A DNA stretch of 7,286 nucleotides from DATHWB01 sp041744795. Lineage in GTDB: Bacteria > Actinomycetota > Acidimicrobiia > Spongiisociales > ZC4RG35. The translations under genes were made by a program, and so were the position numbers. Shown here in pieces: positions 1 through 4,276 of the stretch. The notes beneath the pieces are model-generated. The model was not told the origin of the DNA. It made no database searches and saw nothing but the letters and a program-made list of their open reading frames with translations. Within the stretch, counting starts at the first letter, position 1, and every line of letters begins with the position of its first letter. Location of the stretch: the NCBI GenBank assembly GCA_041744795.1, contig JBGTKD010000118.1, positions 1-7,286 of the forward strand, written 5' to 3'.

Positions 1-1
1 C

Positions 2-349
2 GGTTTCCTTCTCAAGGATGCCGGGCCTGATCTACTGGTGCAGGCCATCCATGCCGCCGCCGAAGGCGACGCTCTGGTGGCACCAAGCATCACCGCCCGA
101 CTCCTCTCGACGTTTGCAGCGAGCGAACGCACGGAGCCCCCGATCCAGCCCATCGTTCCTCTGACCGCGCGGGAAGAAGAGGTGCTTGTAGAGGTGGCTC
201 GTGGTCGAACGAACGCCGAGATTTCCGAGGACTTATTCATCAGCCTCAGCACAGTGAAGACCCACATCGCCAGCCTGATGACGAAACTCTCCGCTCGGAA
301 CCGTGTCGAAGTCGCGATGTGGGCGTACGACACGGGACGAGTCGCCTGA
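2..349 (+). CDS. NarL/FixJ-family response regulator, C-terminal part (5' end outside window)
   Basis: The frame is open from the first bases, so the gene begins upstream. The visible 115 residues start with GFLLKDAGPDLLVQAI, the typical end of a receiver domain (beta5 with its conserved Lys, then helix alpha5). After a short linker comes a complete LuxR-type helix-turn-helix: LTAREEEVLVEVARG, TNAEISEDLFIS and STVKTHIASLMTKL. Such proteins are phosphorylated by a partner histidine kinase and bind DNA through this domain. The phospho-acceptor Asp would lie outside the window, so its presence cannot be judged. The GTG at 38 lies inside the receiver domain and is not the real start. No kinase gene is visible, and the target genes are unknown. 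The family call is firm; the specific role is not. Confidence 0.93.
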   Translation, partial: GFLLKDAGPDLLVQAIHAAAEGDALVAPSITARLLSTFAASERTEPPIQPIVPLTAREEEVLVEVARGRTNAEISEDLFISLSTVKTHIASLMTKLSARNRVEVAMWAYDTGRVA

Positions 350-350
350 A

Positions 351-390
351 CGCACTCGCTGGGCATCGACGACGCGACGAGTCGAGTGCG
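351..390 (+). terminator. Possible stem-loop after the response regulator
   Basis: CGCACTCG at 351-358 is perfectly complementary to CGAGTGCG at 383-390. The stem starts two bases after the stop codon and has a 24-nt loop. No T-run follows, so it would not be a classical intrinsic terminator; it may be only a weak transcript-end structure. Confidence 0.25.
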
Positions 391-597
391 ACGAGGTCGT
401 GTACGGCGCCAAGAGGCCGTCTTGATGCCGGACGTCTACCGGGCGAGCGTCCCGCCATCTTCCCCCCGAAAGTACGCGACATCGCGACATCCCACCCAGG
501 TGAACTCAGCATCAGAGCCGATTCCCGCAACCACCACTCCGCCGACGGACGCGTTCTTGGTGCCGGAAACGCACAGCGACTCGCTTCGAAGCACTGC
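391..597. other. Intergenic stretch without recognised gene
   Basis: Between the response regulator and the hicA remnant nothing recognisable is encoded. Open frames here on both strands give Arg/Ser/Pro-rich translations with no family pattern. No copy of the dispersed structured repeat is found, unlike the gaps between the other toxin-antitoxin modules. Confidence 0.4.
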
Positions 598-815
598 CCA
601 AAGAAGATCAAGGAGCTCATCAACTACGACGCCCGCCTGGCGCAGGATGGAAGCCAGCGTCCTCCGGGCAAGTTCTCGATGGTCTGGCACGATCACCGTA
701 CGACCGCTCTCGTTGCGCAGACGTGACTGCCTTTACGGATCACCTCCGCGAAGCCGAGCTTCTCCAATGCCCGGATGGTCTGCCTGGCTGAGACGAGCGG
801 GAGGGCGGGGCTCAC
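598..815 (-). pseudogene. hicA: Broken hicA toxin gene (copy 1)
   Basis: This is a degraded duplicate of the intact hicA at 3742-3963. It starts with GTG at 815, overlapping the hicB stop as GTGA, and reads MSPALPLVSARQTIRALEKL, then GFAEVIRKGSHV. Directly after the GSH catalytic motif, 4 bp present in the intact copy are missing (near 715-722). The frame therefore shifts and ends a few codons later. The second half (VPDHRELARRTLASILRQAG) survives in another frame, and the original stop codon TGA has become TGG at 600-598. A functional HicA ribonuclease is unlikely. A truncated peptide of about 40 residues with the N-terminal half could still be made. This reading rests on direct comparison with the second copy in this window. 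Confidence 0.85.
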
Positions 816-1012
816 GCATGGATGTCGACGGGAGCGATGATCGGCGCCTCGACCGACTCGGGGAGCGGCTGGTCTTCAAAGTACAGCTCAAGCGCCTCAC
901 CGAGGTTGACCAGGGCCTCGTCGAAGGACTCCGCCTGGCTCGTCACCTCAACCTCGAGGCAACGTGCCACATACCAGGCACCCTCATGAGATACGGCGGC
1001 AGTGAAACGAAT
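812..1012 (-). CDS. hicB: HicB-like antitoxin, copy 1, apparent ATT start (possible orphan or decaying)
   Basis: The reading frame is complete (66 codons) and differs from the intact HicB at 3960-4160 by only five residues: M1I, D35V, R38G, F50L and P65H. HicB proteins of this size are partial RNase H-like folds that bind and neutralise HicA. At the position of the ATG in the other copy this one has ATT (1012-1010), and no ATG, GTG or TTG lies between it and the upstream in-frame stop. ATT is a rare but known initiation codon, so expression may be weak or lost. The -10 box TAGACT, 7 nt upstream, is preserved. The toxin partner is frameshifted, so any product would be an orphan antitoxin that might still bind the intact HicA. 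Lack of internal stops suggests either recent decay or residual selection. Confidence 0.6.
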   Translation of the reverse strand: MRFTAAVSHEGAWYVARCLEVEVTSQAESFDEALVNLGEALELYFEDQPLPESVEAPIIAPVDIHA

Positions 1013-1019
1013 GAAGAAG

Positions 1020-1025
1020 AGTCTA
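1020..1025 (-). promoter_or_regulatory. -10 box of hicB copy 1
   Basis: TAGACT on the - strand lies 7 nt before the ATT, the same spacing as before the ATG in the intact copy. The matching -35 segment seen at 4191-4196 is not conserved here, so the promoter is probably weakened. Confidence 0.45.
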
Positions 1026-1064
1026 TGGAAGCGCGGTCACACCGAGAGCTCCCGGCGTGAGCAC

Positions 1065-1195
1065 CGGCGGATTTCTGTCATCTCAGCAGCTTCTTTCTGT
1101 CAACTACCGGTAGTCAGGTTGACAGAAATCGATGACCAGGTGTTTTAGGTCTGTCAGGGTGGTGCGTCCACACACCATTGGCCGATTTTTCACAC
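1065..1195 (+). repeat. Dispersed structured repeat, copy A (left end truncated)
   Basis: This copy shares long identical blocks with copy B (2250-2411), such as GGATTTCTGTCATCTCAGC and GGGTGGTGCGTCCACACACC. It keeps only the right arm of hairpin 1. Hairpin 2 is perfect: TTTCTGTCAAC (1094-1104) pairs with GTTGACAGAAA (1118-1128). Hairpin 3 is TGAC/GTCA (1133-1136 / 1153-1156). Hairpin 4 is TGGTG/CACCA (1160-1164 / 1173-1177), followed by TTTTTCACAC. The copy fills the gap between the HicA-like toxin stop and the decayed hicB. Confidence 0.85.
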
Positions 1196-1213
1196 GCCCG
1201 GATCGTCTTTCGG

Positions 1214-1666
1214 CTACCCCTCTTCGCCTTGGCGATGGCGCTCGAGCCATTCGGTCCAGGCTTCCATGCCGGACTCTTGTGTCAGCGCACCGATTTCCGT
1301 GTCAGAGAGGCCGACGGTGATAGCGAGCTGAACAGCCAACCAGTCTTCGAGACGATGAGCAGGAGCCGCCTCTTCTGGCGTTGTGGCTGTCTTCGACGGC
1401 CGGACTGGCGGATTGCCGTTGTCGACAGCGTCCCAGAACTCTTCGACTGTCACTTCCAGTTGGTGTCGGAGAATCCGTGTGACCAACGCCGGGTCGCCGA
1501 TTTCGGCGCGTCCGTGTGAAGCGCGTGTCCGCAGGATGCGTCCGTCTGCCAGGGTTTTCTGAAACCGGTCGTGGTCCCGACGCTTACGTCCTCGCTTCAG
1601 GTGGGTTGGGGTCCAATCGTCAACTTCGCAGAAGCGTCGGATGTCATCCCAGGTCGGATGTCTCAC
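1214..1666 (-). CDS. Putative HicA-like toxin with C-terminal extension
   Basis: The 150-residue protein starts with GTG at 1666, overlapping the antitoxin stop as GTGA, an arrangement typical of coupled toxin-antitoxin pairs. Residues 5-81 follow the HicA layout. A helix TWDDIRRFCEVDDW comes first, then a charged loop ending in RDHDRF with His32 where HicA has GSH. A strand pair with LADGRILRTRASHG follows, then IGDPALVTRILRHQLEVTVEEFW, resembling the HicA ending 'GTLRSILKQAGLS.EEFL'. By analogy it would be an mRNA-binding ribonuclease blocking translation. Residues 86-150 are an extra domain that I do not recognise, with a Pro/Thr-rich linker and a helical end rich in Trp, Leu and Glu. I recall similar actinobacterial proteins being annotated as putative cytotoxic translational repressors. 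The toxin role is inferred from fold pattern and neighbour and is not certain. Confidence 0.72.
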   Translation of the reverse strand: MRHPTWDDIRRFCEVDDWTPTHLKRGRKRRDHDRFQKTLADGRILRTRASHGRAEIGDPALVTRILRHQLEVTVEEFWDAVDNGNPPVRPSKTATTPEEAAPAHRLEDWLAVQLAITVGLSDTEIGALTQESGMEAWTEWLERHRQGEEG

Positions 1667-2097
1667 CGGGTGACGAGATCCGCCGGCGGAGGGAAGATCG
1701 CTTGCTGAATGTCTGTTCTGTTGTTTCCTGCCAGTTGGATACGGCGCACCCATCCGAAACGGGAAGCGTGATTCGGAGCGTGCCTGAGCTGTTCTTCCCA
1801 GTGCGCCACGTACTCTTCGACCTCGTCGATCAGGTCCTCGACAGCCTCTGGGATCGACTCTCCCTGTCCGTAGATGTCGAAATTGTCCAGCCAGATGCTG
1901 ACCTGTCCGTCACTGCGGGTCATGTGGGTCGTGAACGGGTACTCGCGGGCGTACAGGTCGACAAGTTCGTCCCTGAGGACGAGGGCGATCGGTTCTGACT
2001 TGCGTCGTCCGACGACGCGTAGTCCGGCCTGTTCAACTGTGTCGTACACGTTGCTGAACCCGGCTTTGGCTTTATGGAATGCGAGTATCTCGGACAT
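1663..2097 (-). CDS. Hybrid antitoxin: Phd-like N-terminus with HicB-like C-terminal domain
   Basis: This 144-residue protein has ATG at 2097 preceded by a good ribosome site, GAGAAGG, 4 nt upstream. Residues 2-48 (KAKAGFSNVYDTVEQAG, then RVVGRRKSEPIALVLRDEL) resemble the DNA-binding part of Phd/YefM antitoxins. Residues 52-108 (PFTTHMTRSDGQVSIWL, then DIYGQGESIPEAVEDLIDEV) match the partial RNase H-like pattern of HicB, which blocks HicA. Its downstream partner has a HicA-like pattern, consistent with this domain being the neutralising part. The likely role is antitoxin and autorepressor of this operon. The promoter and a GTTGACC half-site cluster lie directly upstream. The domain split is read by eye and needs profile searches; the antitoxin role is well supported by context. 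Confidence 0.8.
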   Translation of the reverse strand: MSEILAFHKAKAGFSNVYDTVEQAGLRVVGRRKSEPIALVLRDELVDLYAREYPFTTHMTRSDGQVSIWLDNFDIYGQGESIPEAVEDLIDEVEEYVAHWEEQLRHAPNHASRFGWVRRIQLAGNNRTDIQQAIFPPPADLVTR

Positions 2098-2101
2098 GGG
2101 T

Positions 2102-2108
2102 CCTTCTC
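2102..2108 (-). promoter_or_regulatory. Ribosome binding site of the hybrid antitoxin
   Basis: GAGAAGG on the - strand stands 4 nt before the ATG at 2097 and fixes that start. The other two intact antitoxins show no such site and seem to be leaderless. Confidence 0.7.
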
Positions 2109-2132
2109 ATCGGCGAAGGCCGAACGGATCCT

Positions 2133-2160
2133 GTTGACCGAAGTGGTCAACGTGGTCAAC
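2133..2160. promoter_or_regulatory. Operator-like cluster of GTTGACC half-sites
   Basis: GTTGACC (2133-2139) is a perfect inverted repeat with GGTCAAC (2145-2151), spaced by 5 nt. A further GGTCAAC (2154-2160) follows in tandem. The cluster lies between the promoter at 2174-2201 and the antitoxin ATG at 2097, where a bound Phd-like repressor would block transcription. Binding is inferred. Confidence 0.6.
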
Positions 2161-2173
2161 ATGGCCAATTGCG

Positions 2174-2201
2174 ATTGTACGGGCCGAGCGACTGATGTCA
2201 A
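2174..2201 (-). promoter_or_regulatory. Near-consensus promoter of the hybrid antitoxin operon
   Basis: On the - strand TTGACA (2201-2196) is a perfect -35 box and TACAAT (2179-2174) matches five of six -10 bases, with 16 nt between. The start of transcription would fall near 2167, leaving a leader of about 70 nt that contains the half-site cluster and the ribosome site. Confidence 0.75.
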
Positions 2202-2249
2202 GAGTCTGGACGCTTTCTCGTATGGTCACCCTGTCCGGGACACCCTGAC

Positions 2250-2411
2250 TACGACGAAATCCGCCGGATCTGGGGTCCGACGGATTTCTGTCATCTCAGC
2301 AGCTTTTTTCCGTCAACTGCCGTTCGTCGGTGGTTGACGGAAATCGCTGACCAGGTGTTTTGGGTCTGTCAGGGTGGTGCGTCCACACACCATTTGCCCG
2401 GATTGTCACAC
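2250..2411 (+). repeat. Dispersed structured repeat, copy B (most complete)
   Basis: This copy holds all four hairpins. Hairpin 1: GAAATCCGCCGGA (2256-2268) pairs with TCCGACGGATTTC (2276-2288), with one C/A mismatch. Hairpin 2: TTTCCGTCAAC (2307-2317) pairs perfectly with GTTGACGGAAA (2333-2343), and its loop can extend the stem by CCG/CGG plus two G-T pairs. Hairpin 3: CTGAC (2347-2351) with GTCAG. Hairpin 4: TGGTG with CACCA around 2375-2392. It lies between the PIN toxin stop and the promoter of the hybrid antitoxin. Relative to copy A, hairpin 2 shows a paired T-A to C-G change. Confidence 0.88.
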
Positions 2412-2438
2412 CTAGATCACCCCGCTCCGCTGTTTCGT

Positions 2439-2966
2439 TCAGGGTGCCGAGCCTCGTCGCGCCCGATCGACCTGTCTGCTGAACTCACGGGCGGTGAAAC
2501 TGAACGTCCCATGCGGAGGTCGTCCGCCCTTGTTCGTCGGCCAAGGTGAGTGCCTCCGAACGTTGGGGTCGTCCGAGACGACCACTACGGCTTGGACCGC
2601 TAGGCCAGCTCCCCACACATGCCGTATGCGGGTGGGGGCTTGCGCACCAAGTGCCGCTGTGCCGGCGATCACACCTCCTCCGGAGAAAATCGCAATGTCG
2701 ACCAGCCTTGTCACGTACAGGTCAGCGAAGCTTTCGTCCCAGTGGTGATTACCGATCAGGTCCATCGCGACGAACTCCAGTATCTGGTCGCTCGTCCAGA
2801 GTGCCCAGTCCTCGATGAGGGGGTCGGCGATGATTCCCAGGCAATCAGCGTAAGGAGATGGACTGATCGGGGGTATGGTCGGATATCTCTGCCATGTTCC
2901 CACGTCATGTGCGGAGCCGCCGACGAGGACGTCCGTGTCGAAAACAACACGAGCCGGTTGGCTCAT
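2439..2966 (-). CDS. PIN-domain (VapC-like) toxin, possibly missing an active-site acid
   Basis: The 175-residue protein starts with ATG at 2966, overlapping the upstream antitoxin stop as ATGA. It opens with a PIN-domain first strand, ARVVFDTDVLVGGSA, with the metal-binding Asp10. Residues 57-70 (WTSDQILEFVAMDL) carry the usual conserved Glu64, and VVVVSDD (residues 127-133) is the last strand with Asp132/133. The ending SPW, then FTAREFSRQVDRARR, fits actinobacterial PIN toxins of the longer type. These act as Mg-dependent ribonucleases on tRNA or rRNA. Between residues about 105 and 122, where relatives have an acidic stretch like 'DWEDN', this protein has QAPTRIRHVWGAG. A short deletion or local drift may therefore have removed the third acidic residue. 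Family membership is fairly sure; activity is in doubt. Confidence 0.82.
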   Translation of the reverse strand: MSQPARVVFDTDVLVGGSAHDVGTWQRYPTIPPISPSPYADCLGIIADPLIEDWALWTSDQILEFVAMDLIGNHHWDESFADLYVTRLVDIAIFSGGGVIAGTAALGAQAPTRIRHVWGAGLAVQAVVVVSDDPNVRRHSPWPTNKGGRPPHGTFSFTAREFSRQVDRARRGSAP

Positions 2967-3358
2967 GCCTGGGATGTGTCGAGCCCGAGCTGGGAGGCGA
3001 TTTGGTTCACGACCACCCTGGCAAGAGGATGCAGCGGCTCAACTGATGTTGGCGGTTCGGAGAGTTTCAGTCCGGAAACGATCTTCCGGGCAGATGCCCT
3101 GACCTCAGGGGCATGCTCTCCAAGAGCCTCGCTCTGGAGTCGGGGGATATCTTCGACAGTGGTCCCGCTCCGTCGCGAAAGGATCTCTCCGTACTCTTGG
3201 AGCGCCGCCAGATCTTGTGCCCGATCGTGCCGCTCCATGACTTCGATTGCCTGTCGAAGAAACTCGCTCCGGTTGTTCGGGCTGTGACGTGCGACCAGCC
3301 GCTCGAGACGAGGCCGGTATTCAGCGGTGATGGAAAAACCCACGGTTGATGCGCTCAT
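2963..3358 (-). CDS. Ribbon-helix-helix antitoxin of the PIN toxin (VapB-like)
   Basis: I chose the ATG at 3358 (131 residues, MSASTVGFSITAEYRPRL) over the in-frame ATG at 3397. The family pattern starts at residue 5, and a TANNNT -10 box lies exactly 7 nt before 3358, indicating a leaderless message. Residues 5-44 form a ribbon-helix-helix: strand TVGFSIT, helix YRPRLERLVARH, then NNRSEFLRQAIEVMERH. This should bind operator DNA as a dimer. The remaining 85 residues are longer than in most VapB proteins and have helical character (QDLAALQEYGEILSRR, ASARKIVSGL). That region probably wraps the PIN toxin encoded immediately downstream. Autorepression is expected for the family; candidate inverted repeats lie at 3376-3394. 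Confidence 0.82.
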   Translation of the reverse strand: MSASTVGFSITAEYRPRLERLVARHSPNNRSEFLRQAIEVMERHDRAQDLAALQEYGEILSRRSGTTVEDIPRLQSEALGEHAPEVRASARKIVSGLKLSEPPTSVEPLHPLARVVVNQIASQLGLDTSQA

Positions 3359-3365
3359 ACGGTTC

Positions 3366-3394
3366 ACTGTATCGAGTTGCTCAAAGTATGCAAC
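3366..3394 (-). promoter_or_regulatory. Leaderless-type promoter and inverted repeat before the RHH antitoxin
   Basis: On the - strand the -10 box TACAGT (3371-3366) ends 7 nt before the ATG, so transcription should start at or next to the start codon. A weak -35, TTGCAT, lies 16 nt further up. GTTGC (3376-3380) and GCAAC (3390-3394) form an inverted repeat with a 9-nt centre overlapping the -35, a plausible operator. Confidence 0.5.
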
Positions 3395-3436
3395 CATGAG
3401 TGTTGGGCGATACTGCGCTCGTCAGCCGGACTCGAA

Positions 3437-3513
3437 TACGACGAAATCCGCCGGACGGGAGTCCGACGGATTTCTGTCAACTCGACAGCTGATTTCGGTC
3501 AACTGCTGTTCGT
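3437..3513 (+). repeat. Dispersed structured repeat, copy C (right end truncated)
   Basis: The left half of the element is kept. Hairpin 1 has the same 13-nt arms as copy B (GAAATCCGCCGGA 3443-3455, TCCGACGGATTTC 3462-3474), including the C/A mismatch, but a different loop (CGGGAG). The left arm of hairpin 2, TTTCGGTCAAC (3493-3503), and the loop sequence GTTCGT follow, and then similarity stops. A local stem CTGTC/GACAG (3474-3478 / 3484-3488) is unique to this copy. It lies upstream of the RHH antitoxin. Confidence 0.8.
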
Positions 3514-3741
3514 AGCGGGGGGAGTTCGAGATCCGAGAAACCAACCCTCGCGAACACGACGAAACCCCCGGTGACAGCGCATGCACACCCCCAGTGCACA
3601 CCCTCATGCACACCCTGCGAGGTTCAACGTCGATCGGAGGATCCGAGATTGCCGACACGAGCAGGGACCGTACACGACGATCTGGACATTCCACCGTTCT
3701 CGATGTCGGACGCGCCCCGCCACGCCGTACGGAGCACCTGC
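3514..3741. other. Intergenic stretch between repeat copy C and hicA
   Basis: No gene is recognised. Open frames on both strands translate to sequences rich in Arg, Ser, Pro and His without any family pattern. The only visible structure is the short tandem repeat at 3581-3617 and a faint echo of the repeat's left end around 3554-3571. Confidence 0.4.
3581..3617. repeat. Three short tandem repeats of about 12 bp
   Basis: The units are ATGCACACCCCCA (3581-3593), GTGCACACCCTC (3594-3605) and ATGCACACCCTG (3606-3617), sharing TGCACACCC. They lie 125 bp downstream of the hicA stop. They could be binding sites or simple slippage; no function is evident. Confidence 0.6.
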
Positions 3742-3963
3742 TCACAAAAGATCGAGGAACTCATCGATCGCGATGCCGGCCTGGCGCAGAATGGAGGCCA
3801 GCGTCCCTCGGGCGAGTTCTCGATGGTCCGGCACGATCACCGTGCGACCGCTCCCGTTGCGGAGTTTGACGTGACTGCCTTTGCGGCTCACTTCCGCGAA
3901 GCCGACCTTCTCCAGTGCCCGGATCGTCTGTCTGGCTGAGACGACCGGGAGAGCGGGGCTCAC
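3742..3963 (-). CDS. hicA: HicA toxin (intact copy 2)
   Basis: The 73-residue protein has the usual HicA length. The GTG start at 3963 overlaps the hicB stop as GTGA. It shows the complete family pattern of a small dsRBD-like fold: helix RQTIRALEKVGFAEVSR, the catalytic motif KGSH with His31, strand TVIVPDH, then ELARGTLASILRQAGIAIDEFLDLL. HicA is an mRNA-cleaving ribonuclease that stops translation until neutralised by HicB. The gene is the last of a two-gene operon with hicB upstream. A frameshifted duplicate is present at 598-815, and comparison with it shows that this copy keeps all key residues. No terminator with a T-run is visible downstream. Confidence 0.92.
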   Translation of the reverse strand: MSPALPVVSARQTIRALEKVGFAEVSRKGSHVKLRNGSGRTVIVPDHRELARGTLASILRQAGIAIDEFLDLL

Positions 3964-4160
3964 GCAGGGATGTCGACGGGCGCGATGATCGGTGCCTCGA
4001 CCGACTCGGGGAATGGCTGATCTTCGAAGTACAGCTCGAGCGCTTCCCGAAGATTGTCGAGGGCCTCGTCGAAGGACTCCGCCTGGCTCGTCACCTCAAC
4101 CTCGAGGCACCGTGCCACATACCAGGCGCCCTCATGAGAAACGGCTGCTGTGAAACGCAT
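3960..4160 (-). CDS. hicB: HicB antitoxin (intact copy 2)
   Basis: This 66-residue protein reads MRFTAAVSHEGAWYVARCLE, then SFDEALDNLREALELYFED. It is the short HicB type: a partial RNase H-like fold without a C-terminal DNA-binding domain. It should bind HicA and shield His31. The antitoxin comes first in the operon. The ATG at 4160 lies 7 nt after a TANNNT -10 box, indicating a leaderless message, and no ribosome site is visible. With no evident helix-turn-helix or ribbon-helix-helix, autorepression may be weak or need the HicA complex; this is inferred. A near-identical copy with an ATT start is present at 812-1012. Confidence 0.92.
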   Translation of the reverse strand: MRFTAAVSHEGAWYVARCLEVEVTSQAESFDEALDNLREALELYFEDQPFPESVEAPIIAPVDIPA

Positions 4161-4167
4161 GAAGGCG

Positions 4168-4196
4168 AGTCTACGGAAGGCGCCGTCGCATGACAG
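4168..4196 (-). promoter_or_regulatory. Leaderless-type promoter of hicBA copy 2
   Basis: On the - strand CTGTCA (4196-4191, four of six -35 bases) is followed after 17 nt by TAGACT (4173-4168). The -10 ends 7 nt before the hicB ATG. The promoter faces away from the divergent sigma factor gene, and its -35 overlaps a possible upstream ATG of that gene (4190). Confidence 0.55.
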
Positions 4197-4276
4197 CTCC
4201 TACTTTCACATGGATCGGCATCCGAGATCGCATTCATGTCCCCCAAACTGGTCCGCTCGTGCGTGTGTACGGGGAG

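Larger units (their letters stand above)
598..1030 (-). repeat. Direct repeat: duplicated hicBA module, copy 1
   Basis: This segment aligns with 3742-4178, covering hicB, hicA and the -10 region. Hand counting gives about 21 differences over the 201 bp of hicB. The repeats have the same orientation and bracket two other toxin-antitoxin modules, so recombination between them could delete the intervening DNA of about 2.7 kb. Confidence 0.85.
3742..4178 (-). repeat. Direct repeat: duplicated hicBA module, copy 2
   Basis: This is the counterpart of 598-1030, in the same orientation. Similarity fades just upstream of the -10 region, near 4180. That puts the sigma factor's own upstream DNA at or next to the edge of the duplicated unit. 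Confidence 0.85.

Noticed and set aside
386..1060. Long + strand open frame of 224 codons over the decayed hicBA
   Set aside because: It is antisense to hicB and the hicA remnant, its translation is Arg/Ser-rich, and the - strand comparison with the second hicBA copy explains the sequence fully.
1132..1320. Small + strand protein starting in repeat copy A (VVRPHTIGRFFTR-type peptide, also readable in copies B and D)
   Set aside because: The shared peptide simply reflects shared DNA. The frame continues differently in each copy and there is no ribosome site, so the repeat is better explained as a structured non-coding element.
1214..1753. Longer start for the HicA-like toxin at 1753
   Set aside because: It would overlap the antitoxin gene by 91 bp and add 29 residues of no family pattern. 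The GTG at 1666 gives the usual GTGA coupling.
1065..2411. Integron attC sites
   Set aside because: The array layout is suggestive, but the hairpin arms (TGTCAAC/GTTGACA) do not fit the RYYYAAC/GTTRRRY core, and no integrase gene is in the window.
3422..3745. 107-codon - strand frame between hicA and repeat copy C
   Set aside because: It crosses the structured repeat and the tandem repeats, and its translation shows no recognisable fold or start signal.
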